Shown: piece after piece, positions 14,857 to 23,493 of the stretch | Numbering within the stretch: position 1 is the stretch's first letter | How the letters are laid out: each line of letters opens with the position of its first letter | Source of the DNA: Clostridia bacterium | Lineage (GTDB): Bacteria; Bacillota; Clostridia; Oscillospirales; Acutalibacteraceae | Reading direction: 5' to 3' | Assembly (NCBI GenBank): GCA_017623575.1 | Contig: JAGAOS010000029.1 | Location: 1 to 64,000 of the forward strand | Length of the DNA stretch: 64,000 nt | Notes under the pieces: generated by a model | The model's input: the letters and a program-made list of their open reading frames with translations, nothing else | Databases searched by the model: none | Told to the model about the DNA's origin: nothing | Translations under genes and position numbers: made by a program

Positions 14857-16788
14857 ATGTCAAAATATATTTTAAATGTAGATTTAAATAATCCTGTCCA
14901 CAGTAATTTTGTGGGCAATGCCGCCGTTTATCACGGTTATGCCGGTATGTTTGATGAGGACGGCCGCATCTATACCGAGGAACAGTGTGAGCTGGAGGCT
15001 GACCGTGCCGCCGAGCTTGGTATAAAAATTGCCCGTACTATGTATAAACAGCGTTATGCCGAGTTTGATGAAAAAACAGGCAAGTGGAATTTTGATACTC
15101 CTACTATGAACTGTTTTACCAAATGGTGCGAGCGACTTTACAAAAGAGGAATTGATGTTGCAATTCAGGCAGGCTGGAATAATCCGGGTTGTATAAACGG
15201 AACATCGTGGAATTACCAGATACCAAATGGTGAAAATTTGGATTTTGAGGTTGCTCTGGAGGGATATGTAGAGTGGGTTGTTCAGACTCTTAAATACCTT
15301 GTTTTCGAAAAGGGACTTACAAATATAAAATATCTTATAATGTTTACAGAATCTCAAAATGGTGCAGGAATTCTTCCAAAGGGATATAATCATTGTTACG
15401 ATACTTGGTGTGATGCCGTTAAAGCTTTACATAACCGTTTGGTTAAAGAAAATATGCGTCATTTATTTAAAATGGTTGGTCCTAATGAGGGTTCTACCAT
15501 AAGCTCGGTAATGCTAAAGGCTGTTGCCGAAAGGGTTAAGGATTATATTGATGTTTATTCCAGCCATAACTATCTTGGCAGCTGGGCAGACGAAAAATCC
15601 GGTCTTACAAAGGACGAAACGGTATACGCACTTTCAAAGGCGGGCGGCAGAACACAGCAAAGTGTTGTTGTAGAGCCGAACACCGACTATGAGATGACAG
15701 TAACCCTCAAAGCCTTTGGTTCAAACAATAAATATGTAAGTGGGCACATTCTTTTCGGTGCTTTTGAGGCTGAGAATCCTGATGATTCTTACAATTTCAT
15801 TACAGCAGGAGGCGAGCCCACAACAAGACTTAATATGAATTCTACCAGAATGGTTGATGCTACGCATCTAACAACAGATTGGCAGGATTTTACCCACACC
15901 TTTAACACAGGCGATGCAACCGAGATTTGTGTAGGTATTTTTGGCGATATTAAGCAGGATGAAATGGGTGCCTACTTAAAGAAGGTTTCTCTTACCAAAA
16001 AAGGTGAGAACAAAAATATGCTTAATAACGCAAATTTCGAAAATCCCGCCCTTTGCTACCGTGCCGATACACCTTTAGAGATTTCAAAGTGGGGTTGGCT
16101 CGAGAATTCAGCCGGTCTTGCTTCATCTAATGCCTATTACGATTGGCAGCGCTGGGTAAAAACAGGTATGCAGTATGTTCCCGATGGCAAAGAATATTGG
16201 TTTGATGAATATAATGTTAACGGCGAGTTCTTTGATAACCACCAAAAGCCTATGTTTGGCACCCATCTTGCCACCGCTATGCTTGCCCTTATGACCTCGG
16301 GCGCACAGTCCAGCGTTATGTGGACCGCCTTTGACCAGCAGTGGCCCAACAGCCATTCCAATCATGGGGACGCTTTCCACGATGGCGACCATCGTTGGGG
16401 CGTAATGCCTACCTTCTTCCGCTCCTACACACCATATCCCGCATATTATGCCGCAGGACTTTTCTTCCGCTATATGGGCGGCTCTGAGGGTACAAAAATT
16501 TATGAAGCTGTAGGCGGTGACCCTGTATTCGGTGCCGTTACTGTTTCTCCCGAGGGCAAGGTTGGTATTGCTTTGATCAACACCTTTGGTGGTGAGCGCG
16601 AAATTGAACTTAACCTCAGTGAATCTTTGGGCGGAGTTAAGCTTAAAAAGCGTCTTTATGACCCTGCAACCATTGTTCCTGATGAGAATGCAAAACAGCT
16701 CTCTCCCGTTGGTGAAGTTATAGTGGAGGGTAAGCTTACAGATACTATTCCACCCCATGGCGTTGTAGTTTACAGTAATATAGATTAA
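14857..16788 (+). CDS. Clan GH-A-like glycoside hydrolase with an inserted carbohydrate-binding module
   Basis: 643 residues, no signal peptide. The N-terminal half is a TIM-barrel hydrolase of GH39/GH5-like character (GIKIARTMYKQRYAEFD, AIQAGWNNPG, LIMFTESQNG, KMVGPNEGS, VYSSHNYLG). Roughly residues 245-420 look like an inserted beta-sandwich binding module (VVVEPNTDYEMTVTLKAFGSNN...), after which the barrel resumes (YWFDEYNVNGEF, VMWTAFDQQWPNS). Glu in TES and in DEYN are candidates for acid/base and nucleophile, but the usual Asn before the acid/base Glu is missing. The frame is open from 14842; the run of G at 14845-14850 serves as ribosome site for 14857. The substrate is unknown. Confidence 0.7.
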   Translation: MSKYILNVDLNNPVHSNFVGNAAVYHGYAGMFDEDGRIYTEEQCELEADRAAELGIKIARTMYKQRYAEFDEKTGKWNFDTPTMNCFTKWCERLYKRGIDVAIQAGWNNPGCINGTSWNYQIPNGENLDFEVALEGYVEWVVQTLKYLVFEKGLTNIKYLIMFTESQNGAGILPKGYNHCYDTWCDAVKALHNRLVKENMRHLFKMVGPNEGSTISSVMLKAVAERVKDYIDVYSSHNYLGSWADEKSGLTKDETVYALSKAGGRTQQSVVVEPNTDYEMTVTLKAFGSNNKYVSGHILFGAFEAENPDDSYNFITAGGEPTTRLNMNSTRMVDATHLTTDWQDFTHTFNTGDATEICVGIFGDIKQDEMGAYLKKVSLTKKGENKNMLNNANFENPALCYRADTPLEISKWGWLENSAGLASSNAYYDWQRWVKTGMQYVPDGKEYWFDEYNVNGEFFDNHQKPMFGTHLATAMLALMTSGAQSSVMWTAFDQQWPNSHSNHGDAFHDGDHRWGVMPTFFRSYTPYPAYYAAGLFFRYMGGSEGTKIYEAVGGDPVFGAVTVSPEGKVGIALINTFGGEREIELNLSESLGGVKLKKRLYDPATIVPDENAKQLSPVGEVIVEGKLTDTIPPHGVVVYSNID

Positions 16789-16850
16789 TTTACCCGTAGC
16801 GTTCAAACTCGGTTCAGGGGTTAAAGACTCCGGCTAATAAAATTAATAAA

Positions 16851-16895
16851 AAGGCAACTATGTTAATTAAAATTTTGGCATAGTTGCCTTTTTTT
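16851..16895 (+). terminator. Intrinsic terminator after the GH-like gene
   Basis: AAGGCAACTATG (16851-16862) pairs with CATAGTTGCCTT (16879-16890), followed by a T-run to 16895. Confidence 0.85.
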
Positions 16896-16990
16896 GCAAT
16901 CCGATATTGTAAATAGGAGTTTGTTGTAAAAATCAACCATTAAAGCATAGCTTTTTGTGAATAATTTGTGTACGATTTTTTTGTAAGAGG

Positions 16991-17019
16991 TTGATTTTTA
17001 TATATTAATATGATATAAT
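16991..17019 (+). promoter_or_regulatory. Promoter of the exopolysaccharide locus
   Basis: TTGATT (16991-16996), 17 bases, TATAAT (17014-17019), 65 bases upstream of the first capsule gene. Confidence 0.7.
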
Positions 17020-17083
17020 ATCAAGGAATAATTATGTATTTATTTTAATGCTTGTTAGTTGTGCAAAGGAGAGTCCCCGCAAA

Positions 17084-17842
17084 ATGAACAAAAAAGAAAC
17101 AGGCTATATTGGTAATGAAGAATATTATACCATTGATGTGTTAAACATACTTAAATTTGTATTGCAAAGGTTTTGGGTTATTGTGGTATCCGGAATTTTA
17201 GCCGCTGCGCTTGCTTTTGGCATTTCGGCATTTGTAATTGCCCCGCAATATTCCTCATCAATTATGTTGTATGTAAATAACAGCTCTTTTTCACTGGGTA
17301 ATACAAATTTCAGTATCAGCTCTTCCGAAATTACCGCTGCGCAAAATCTTGTAAAAACATATGGTGAGATTTTAAATAGCCGAACAACCCTTGAAAGAGT
17401 TATAGAAAAATCAGGTGTTGAATATGGTTATAAGCAGCTTGCAGATATGATTGACGCCGCCCCCTCTAACGGTACAGAGATTATGCGTGTTACGGTAACT
17501 ACCGAAAATCCCTATGAGGCATCTAAAATTGCCAACTGTATTGCAGAGGTTTTACCAATTCGTATATCTGAAATTGTTGACGGTGCATCAATGGAGGTTG
17601 TTGATTCAGCCATTCCAAATCTGGAAAAAATATCTCCCAGCATTACAAAATATACAGCAGTAGGCTTAATATTAGGTGTATTATTATCATTCCTTGTTCT
17701 TGCAATATTTGCAATGATGGACAATACCATTCACGATGAAGAATATGTTCTTAAAACATACAATTATCCCATTCTTGCGAAGGTACCCAACCTTATTAAT
17801 CCTGCCAACAGGCAACGCGGTTATTATTCGCAGAAGCATTGA
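17084..17842 (+). CDS. Polysaccharide chain-length regulator (Wzz/CapA-type)
   Basis: 252 residues with two transmembrane segments (about 30-55 and 195-220) bracketing an extracytoplasmic helical domain with the YSSSIMLYVNN and AAQNLVKTYGEILNS segments typical of Wzz proteins. It sets polymer length and activates the partner BY-kinase through its cytoplasmic tails. The frame is open from 17048, but AAGGAGAG at 17065-17072 supports the ATG at 17084. The kinase, the cognate phosphatase and an LCP ligase follow. First gene of the exopolysaccharide locus. Confidence 0.85.
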   Translation: MNKKETGYIGNEEYYTIDVLNILKFVLQRFWVIVVSGILAAALAFGISAFVIAPQYSSSIMLYVNNSSFSLGNTNFSISSSEITAAQNLVKTYGEILNSRTTLERVIEKSGVEYGYKQLADMIDAAPSNGTEIMRVTVTTENPYEASKIANCIAEVLPIRISEIVDGASMEVVDSAIPNLEKISPSITKYTAVGLILGVLLSFLVLAIFAMMDNTIHDEEYVLKTYNYPILAKVPNLINPANRQRGYYSQKH

Positions 17843-17872
17843 AGCAATTATTAAAGAAAGGATGGGATTTTA

Positions 17873-18619
17873 ATGGGTATGTTTAGAAAAAAAGGCAAAC
17901 GAGCCTCGTTTGCTGTGAAAGAAAATCAAAGAACTCTTCACAAAAATCTGGAGTTTACCGCTGTTGAGCAATATAAACTTTTAAGAACAAACTTGGACTT
18001 CACATTGCCTGAGGGTGAAACCTGCCCTGTAATTGGTGTTACCAGTTCAATGCGCGGCGAAGGTAAAAGTACAACCGCTGTGAACCTTTCTTATGTTCTT
18101 GCAGAAAAGGGCAGCAAGGTTCTTTTAATCGACGGCGATTTAAGAATACCTTCCGTAGCCAAAAAAATGGGTATTAACAGAACCCTTGGCCTTACCGACA
18201 TACTTATGGGTAAGGGCGCTCAGATTTCCGAGTTTCAATCAGAGCTTTTAAGCAATTGGTATATACTTCCTTCGGGCGATATCCCTCCAAATCCTTCGGA
18301 GCTGTTGGGTTCAAGCAGAATGGAAAGTATATTAGCCAGCCTTAAAGAAAAGTTCGATTATATTATTATTGACCTTCCGCCGGTCAATATCGTTTCAGAT
18401 GCTGTATCCATATCAAGCCTTATAACCGGTATGATTGTTGTAATCCGTGAGGATTATACCGAAAAGAAGGATTTGGAGCATTGCTTCAGGCAGTTAAAGC
18501 TTTCAAATGTCAATGTTTTGGGCTGTGTTATGAATGAGTCAAAAAATGAAGGCGGCTCATACAGCAAATACAAAAGGTATAAGTATTATAAATATTATAA
18601 ACAGGGAACGGACGATTAG
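17873..18619 (+). CDS. BY-type protein tyrosine kinase of capsule synthesis
   Basis: 248 residues, the cytoplasmic ATPase half of a bacterial tyrosine kinase (CpsD/YwqD family). Walker A is SMRGEGKSTT near residue 60, Walker A' is LLIDGDLR near 86 and Walker B is IIIDLPP near 165. The C-terminus has the Tyr cluster (KRYKYYKYYK) that is autophosphorylated. It works with the Wzz-like membrane protein encoded just upstream, and its state governs polymer export. Its stop overlaps the GTG of the phosphatase by one base. Confidence 0.93.
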   Translation: MGMFRKKGKRASFAVKENQRTLHKNLEFTAVEQYKLLRTNLDFTLPEGETCPVIGVTSSMRGEGKSTTAVNLSYVLAEKGSKVLLIDGDLRIPSVAKKMGINRTLGLTDILMGKGAQISEFQSELLSNWYILPSGDIPPNPSELLGSSRMESILASLKEKFDYIIIDLPPVNIVSDAVSISSLITGMIVVIREDYTEKKDLEHCFRQLKLSNVNVLGCVMNESKNEGGSYSKYKRYKYYKYYKQGTDD

Positions 18620-19314
18620 TGACTTTTACCGATTGGCATAGCCACATACTTCCAAATGTTGACGACGGAAGTCGTGATGTTGCAGAAAGCTTAAAGCTTC
18701 TTGAAATGCTGGCGGAGCAGGGAGTTGGCAAGGTTATAGCAACCCCTCATTTTATTGCAGATAATGAATCGGTTTCGGCTTTTATTAAAAGAAGAAACGA
18801 TTCATATAATAGGTTAAAAGAGGCTGCCAATAAGGGTATGCCCGAAATTGTTCTTGGTGCAGAGGTTGCATATTATTCCGGAATAAGCAGACTTTCAAAC
18901 CTAAAAGAATTGTGTATAGACCGAACCGGACTTTTGCTTTTAGAAATGCCATTTTCGGTTTGGAAGGAATATACTTTAAAGGAAGTTGTTGAAATAGCCA
19001 CTGCCAAAAATATAGTTGTTATTTTGGCTCATATTGAAAGATATCTGAAGTTTCAGCCCTATAAAACATTGGAACAACTTATGGAAATAGGAGTTTTGAT
19101 GCAGGTTAATGCAAGCTATTTTGCTGAGCTTCGTACCCGTCGAAAGGCATTATCGCTTCTAAAAAAAGGCGGTATACAGTTTTTAGGTTCAGATTGTCAC
19201 AACCTCACTTCAAGGGCGCCAAAGATCGGCACCGCTTATGAAGTAATAAAAAATAAATTCGGTGAGGATTTTGTGTGGCAAATGAATGAGTACGGGAATT
19301 CCTTGCTTGTATAA
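18619..19314 (+). CDS. PHP-family protein tyrosine phosphatase of capsule synthesis
   Basis: 231 residues of the CpsB/YwqE family, metal-dependent phosphatases that remove phosphate from the BY-kinase tail. Metal-ligand motifs seen: DWHSHILPNVDDG at the N-terminus, ATPHF near 41, ILAHIERY near 135 and GSDCHN near 193. It starts with GTG overlapping the kinase stop, so the pair is coupled. A 76-base gap follows before the next gene. Confidence 0.93.
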   Translation: MTFTDWHSHILPNVDDGSRDVAESLKLLEMLAEQGVGKVIATPHFIADNESVSAFIKRRNDSYNRLKEAANKGMPEIVLGAEVAYYSGISRLSNLKELCIDRTGLLLLEMPFSVWKEYTLKEVVEIATAKNIVVILAHIERYLKFQPYKTLEQLMEIGVLMQVNASYFAELRTRRKALSLLKKGGIQFLGSDCHNLTSRAPKIGTAYEVIKNKFGEDFVWQMNEYGNSLLV

Positions 19315-19390
19315 AAGGCGATTCAAGATTCAAAAATCTTGTCGTCTTAAAATAAAAATGTAATTAATTATCTTGAAAGGATGAATTAAA

Positions 19391-20044
19391 ATGAAAAAAA
19401 TGTTATCAGTATGCTTAGTGTTTGTAATGGTAATATGCTTTAGTGTTACCGTATTTGCCGAGGGTGGCTTTGTAAGCAGTCCTTCATTAAACCCTGCACC
19501 TGAAATTGTTGAGGGTGACGATGATATAGTAATAAATTCATATGCCGATCGTGACAAGCTTTCAGACGAAGAACGCAAGGATATCGAGGACGCTTATGAT
19601 TCCATTAAAAACAATGAAAATCTTGTTGATTTAAATGAAAAACTCAACAATGCGGCCGACAATAAAAATGTAGATCCTTCTAACCTTGCAGTAAGCGATT
19701 TGTTTAATATAGGTTATAAGGGTAATGATCCTTTCAGTTCCCAAAGCTTAACCCTTAAGGCTGACACCCTTAATAATTTTGTTGCTTTAATGGTTTATGT
19801 AAACGGTGAATGGCAGCTTGTTGAAGATGCAACAATTAAAAACGGTAATTTGTTGTTTACCGCTAAAGAATTAGGCGCTTATGCAGTTGTTGTTAATACC
19901 GGTGATGATACTAAATCTCCTCAGACAGGTATTAACGAAACAGAAGCAGGCAATTCCGGTATTGCAGTTTACGGTATTTTAATGGTTGTTTCTGCTTGCG
20001 GCGCTCTTTTAATGTGGAATAAGTCAAAAAAATACACCGCTTAA
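19391..20044 (+). CDS. Secreted, wall-anchored protein with SPQTG sorting signal
   Basis: 217 residues. It has a signal peptide (cleavage near VFAEGG, residue 24), an acidic helical region, a small beta domain (TLKADTLNNFVALMVYVNGEWQ) and a C-terminal sorting-like signal: SPQTG, a hydrophobic stretch (about 190-207) and a basic tail (NKSKKYTA). SPQTG is a variant of LPXTG used by some clostridial sortases. Its position between the phosphatase and the LCP ligase suggests a surface role tied to the polysaccharide. No enzyme motif was recognised. Confidence 0.75.
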   Translation: MKKMLSVCLVFVMVICFSVTVFAEGGFVSSPSLNPAPEIVEGDDDIVINSYADRDKLSDEERKDIEDAYDSIKNNENLVDLNEKLNNAADNKNVDPSNLAVSDLFNIGYKGNDPFSSQSLTLKADTLNNFVALMVYVNGEWQLVEDATIKNGNLLFTAKELGAYAVVVNTGDDTKSPQTGINETEAGNSGIAVYGILMVVSACGALLMWNKSKKYTA

Positions 20045-20063
20045 TAGAAAATAGGGTGTTGTT

Positions 20064-21056
20064 ATGGGAAAATCAAAAGGTAATAAGAGCAAATACTTTA
20101 AAATTGCAACCATAGCATTTGTAATAGTTTTCTTAATTTCCGGCGCTTTGCTGCTTTTAAGAATTTGGGAAAAGCAGCAAGGTGTATTTCCCGTATATGA
20201 TTCAGAGGAAATCACTGTTGAGTTTAACGGAAACGAATATGTTTTAAAAGAAAATGTTGAGTCCTTTTTGGTAATGGGACTGGATAAAGTCAGCGGTGAA
20301 CTAAGCTCTGATTCTTATAATAATAATCAAAGCGCAGATTTTTTAATGCTTTTTGTTTTTGATAATGATTTAAAAAAATTCAGTGCTATTCATATTAACC
20401 GTGACACTATGGCAAATATTAACATTCTGGGTGTTAATGGTAACAAGGTTAGCAGTGATGTAAAGCAAATTGCTTTGGCTCATACATACGGCAACGGAAA
20501 AGAAATCAGTTGCCGCAATACTATGGATGCAGTTTCTGAGTTTTTACAGGATTCTAAGGTGAATCATTATTTATCTTTAAAAATGGATGCCGTTGCCGTA
20601 TTGAATGATTTGGTTGACGGTGTTGAGGTCACCGTTCTTGATGATTTCACCGGTGTGGATGATACCCTTGTAAAGGGGCAGAAGGTAACCCTTATGGGCG
20701 AACAGGCTCTGAGCTATGTTCGAAGCCGTCGCGGGTTGGAGCAGGATGATAACATTTCCCGTATGGAAAGGCAAAAACAGTATATCGGTGCGCTTTATGA
20801 CAAAGTACTTCAATGCGTTAAGGCAGATGAGGAGTTTATTGCATCCGCCGCGCTTGAAATGTCAGAATATATGTTGTCTGACAGATCTGTAACACAGCTT
20901 CAGGAGTTAGCAAAAAAGTTTACCGAGTATGAATTTACAGGTATCCAAAGCATTGAAGGCGAGTCAAAAAAAGGCGCAGAATTTATGGAATTCTACGCCG
21001 ATAATGATTCTGTAAATAAAATAGTAATAGATAATTTTTATAAAATCCAAAAATAG
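20064..21056 (+). CDS. LytR-CpsA-Psr (LCP) family ligase
   Basis: 330 residues with a short cytoplasmic start, one transmembrane segment (about 13-33) and an extracellular LCP domain. The family motifs are recognisable: FLVMGLDK near residue 68, DFLMLFVFD, SAIHINRDTMANI and VRSRRGLEQDDNISRMERQKQYI, the Arg-rich pyrophosphate-binding segment. LCP enzymes move finished glycopolymers from undecaprenyl carrier to peptidoglycan, so this one probably attaches the exopolysaccharide to the wall. A terminator hairpin overlaps its stop codon. Confidence 0.92.
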   Translation: MGKSKGNKSKYFKIATIAFVIVFLISGALLLLRIWEKQQGVFPVYDSEEITVEFNGNEYVLKENVESFLVMGLDKVSGELSSDSYNNNQSADFLMLFVFDNDLKKFSAIHINRDTMANINILGVNGNKVSSDVKQIALAHTYGNGKEISCRNTMDAVSEFLQDSKVNHYLSLKMDAVAVLNDLVDGVEVTVLDDFTGVDDTLVKGQKVTLMGEQALSYVRSRRGLEQDDNISRMERQKQYIGALYDKVLQCVKADEEFIASAALEMSEYMLSDRSVTQLQELAKKFTEYEFTGIQSIEGESKKGAEFMEFYADNDSVNKIVIDNFYKIQK

Positions 21057-21080
21057 CGCAAATATTTTTGGATTTTATTA
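21040..21080 (+). terminator. Hairpin overlapping the LCP stop codon
   Basis: ATAAAATCCAAAAATA (21040-21055) pairs with TATTTTTGGATTTTAT (21063-21078). It is AT-rich with a short tail, so partial read-through into the glycosyltransferase genes is likely. Confidence 0.6.
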
Positions 21081-21189
21081 GCGTATTTAAACTAGTATTT
21101 TAACGCAGTAAAGATAAAACAAGTCCATTATCCTAATAACTGGTATGTAGTTATTACTTTAATACAAACAGTTGGAGATTGTTAGCCGT

Positions 21190-21858
21190 ATGTATAAATG
21201 TGTCATAAAAAGGTTCATAGATATTATCCTGTCAGGTATAGCAATCGTTTTGTTGGCAATACCAATGCTGACCATTTCAATTGCAATTAAAATAGATGAT
21301 TCGGGGCCTGTATTGTTTAAGCAAAAGCGTATTGGTGAGAACAAAAACGGTCAGATATCTTATTTTACGATGTGGAAATTCAGAAGTATGAAGGCAGATG
21401 CACCCCATGATATTCCCACCCATTTATTAGATAATTCCGAACAATACATAACCCGAGTGGGTAAATTTATTCGCAAAACCAGTCTTGATGAGCTTCCACA
21501 AATATATCAGGTGTTCGTTGGCAAAATTTCCTGTATAGGGCCAAGACCCGGACTTTGGAATCAGGTTGATTTGTGGGAGGAACGAGAAAAATACGGTGCC
21601 AATAATGTTAAGCCCGGTATTACGGGTTGGGCGCAGGTCAATGGCAGAGATGAGTTGGATATTCCCGTTAAGGCAAGGTTTGATGGTGAATATGCCCAAA
21701 TGCTTAACGCGGGAAAATTCAAAGGCCTTGTAATGGATATTAAATGTCTGTTTAAAACAGTAAAGACAGTGTTAAAATCCAGCGGAGTTGTAGAGGGCGG
21801 TAATCAAGAGCAGGAAATAAATTCAGAGGAAACGAAAGCAGAGTTGACTTCAAAATGA
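21190..21858 (+). CDS. Initiating sugar-1-phosphate transferase (WbaP/PglC-type)
   Basis: 222 residues: one N-terminal hydrophobic segment (FIDIILSGIAIVLLAIPMLTI) and the cytoplasmic transferase domain of polyisoprenyl-phosphate hexose-1-phosphate transferases. Family motifs: GPVLFKQKRIGENK, TMWKFRSM, DELPQ, GPRPGL and KPGITGWAQVNGRDEL. It puts the first sugar phosphate on undecaprenyl phosphate. The ATG at 21190 was chosen over an upstream TTG at 21172 because homologs start near YK-KR-FD. It overlaps the next gene by 4 bases. Confidence 0.93.
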   Translation: MYKCVIKRFIDIILSGIAIVLLAIPMLTISIAIKIDDSGPVLFKQKRIGENKNGQISYFTMWKFRSMKADAPHDIPTHLLDNSEQYITRVGKFIRKTSLDELPQIYQVFVGKISCIGPRPGLWNQVDLWEEREKYGANNVKPGITGWAQVNGRDELDIPVKARFDGEYAQMLNAGKFKGLVMDIKCLFKTVKTVLKSSGVVEGGNQEQEINSEETKAELTSK

Positions 21859-22700
21859 AGAAAGTTTTAATTACCGGTGCTAACAGTTACATCGGTACAT
21901 CCTTTGAAAACCATATAAAAGAAAATTATAACGAAGAATATACCGTACATACCATTGATATGCTCGATGAAGGCTGGAGAGAAAAAAGCTTCGAAGGCTA
22001 TGATAGTGTGGTTCATGTTGCGGGTATAGCTCATCAAAAAGAAACAAAGCAAAATGCTCAATCGTATTATAAGGTAAACAAAGAGCTTGCTGTTGAGGTG
22101 GCAAAAAAGGCCAAATCACAAGGGGTAAGACAGTTTATTTTTTTAAGCACTATGAGTGTTTACGGAATAAACGAAGGGGTTATTACCAAAGAAACAGCTC
22201 CTGCCCCTAAAAGCCATTACGGTATATCTAAATGGCAGGCAGAACAGGAAATTGAACTTCTTGCTGATAAAGAGTTCAAGGTATGTATTCTAAGACCGCC
22301 TATGGTATACGGAAAGGGCTGTAAGGGTAATTTTCAGCTTGTTGCAAAGCTTGTTAAAAAATCCCCTGTTTTTCCAAAAATTAAAAACCAAAGAAGTATG
22401 ATTCATATAAACAACCTGAACTCTTTTATTGAGTTAGCCATTCGTAATGAGCTAAACGGCTTGTATTTTCCGCAAAACCGCGAGTATGTATCCACCTGTG
22501 CAATGGCAAAGGGAATTGCGGGCGCATTAAATAAAAAAATTGTTTTTGATGTTATAACAGGTTGTGCCGTAGCATTGCTCCGTTTACGATTATCAATAGC
22601 CAAAAAGGCTTTTGGTTCGTTAATTTATAAAAATACGGAAGATTTTGAGTTTTCTTATATAATTACCGAAAATAATGAAAGCTATAAAATAAGTGTATAG
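21855..22700 (+). CDS. NAD-dependent sugar epimerase/dehydratase
   Basis: 281 residues of the short-chain extended SDR type. KKVLITGANSYIGTSFENH is the nucleotide-binding glycine motif (usual GxxGxxG is slightly altered), VVHVAGIAH is the second motif, and Y-x3-K appears as YGISKWQAE with SMSVYG before it, giving the Ser-Tyr-Lys triad. It probably makes the nucleotide or lipid-linked sugar for the polymer, for example a 4-epimerase following the initiating transferase. Shorter than typical GalE (about 330). Confidence 0.85.
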   Translation: MKKVLITGANSYIGTSFENHIKENYNEEYTVHTIDMLDEGWREKSFEGYDSVVHVAGIAHQKETKQNAQSYYKVNKELAVEVAKKAKSQGVRQFIFLSTMSVYGINEGVITKETAPAPKSHYGISKWQAEQEIELLADKEFKVCILRPPMVYGKGCKGNFQLVAKLVKKSPVFPKIKNQRSMIHINNLNSFIELAIRNELNGLYFPQNREYVSTCAMAKGIAGALNKKIVFDVITGCAVALLRLRLSIAKKAFGSLIYKNTEDFEFSYIITENNESYKISV

Positions 22701-22725
22701 CCTTTGTGAAAGAAAGTGATATGTT

Positions 22726-23478
22726 GTGGTTAGTGTTATTATGCCGGCATATAATGCAGAAAAAACCATTGCCACTGCGGTAAAATCGGTTTTGGCTCAA
22801 ACATTAAAAGATTGGGAGCTGATTGTTATTGATGATGGCTCAACAGATAAAACTGCAACCATTCTTTCGGAATTTGCCAAAATGGATGGCAGAATTCGTT
22901 TTTTGCAAAATGAAAATAATATAGGTGTATCACACACCAGAAATCGGGCTGTAGAATTGGCAAAGGGTGAATGGATTGCCTTTTTGGACAGTGATGATAT
23001 GTGGAAGCCCGAAAAATTACAAAAACAGTTACTTTTATTACAAAAATATCCCGAAATGGTTATTTGCTATACCGCATCATCTTTTATTGATGAGGGCGGA
23101 AAACCCTATAATTATATAATGCCCGCTCCGGAGAGGATTACATATAAAGAACTGTTGCATAAAAATCTTATGTCTTGTTCTTCGGTAATGCTCCGCACTG
23201 ATATTATGCGGGAGATTAAAATGCCTGCTGATAATATGCATGAGGATTATTATGTATGGCTCACCGTTTTAAAAAAACACAAATTTGCCTATGGCGTTAA
23301 TGAACCTTTGCTTATTTATCGTCTGTCCGCCAATTCAAAATCGGGCAATCGCATTAAATCAGCAAAAATGCTTTTTAATTCTTACCGAGCGGTAGGGTAT
23401 AATTTGTTTGCAACCGCATTTTTAGTGTTAAGATATACCTTTTATAGTGTTAAAAAACGCAGAAAAATTTATAGCTAA
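22726..23478 (+). CDS. Family 2 glycosyltransferase
   Basis: 250 residues with the GT-A N-terminus: VSVIMPAYNAEKTIATAVKSVL, LIVIDDGSTDKT and the metal-binding FLDSDDMW. Start is a GTG at 22726, helped by AGAAAGTGAT at the right distance. It adds a sugar to the lipid-linked repeat unit on the cytoplasmic side. The sugar cannot be told from the sequence. Confidence 0.92.
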   Translation: MVSVIMPAYNAEKTIATAVKSVLAQTLKDWELIVIDDGSTDKTATILSEFAKMDGRIRFLQNENNIGVSHTRNRAVELAKGEWIAFLDSDDMWKPEKLQKQLLLLQKYPEMVICYTASSFIDEGGKPYNYIMPAPERITYKELLHKNLMSCSSVMLRTDIMREIKMPADNMHEDYYVWLTVLKKHKFAYGVNEPLLIYRLSANSKSGNRIKSAKMLFNSYRAVGYNLFATAFLVLRYTFYSVKKRRKIYS

Positions 23479-23493
23479 AGCAGGAGTCGGAAA

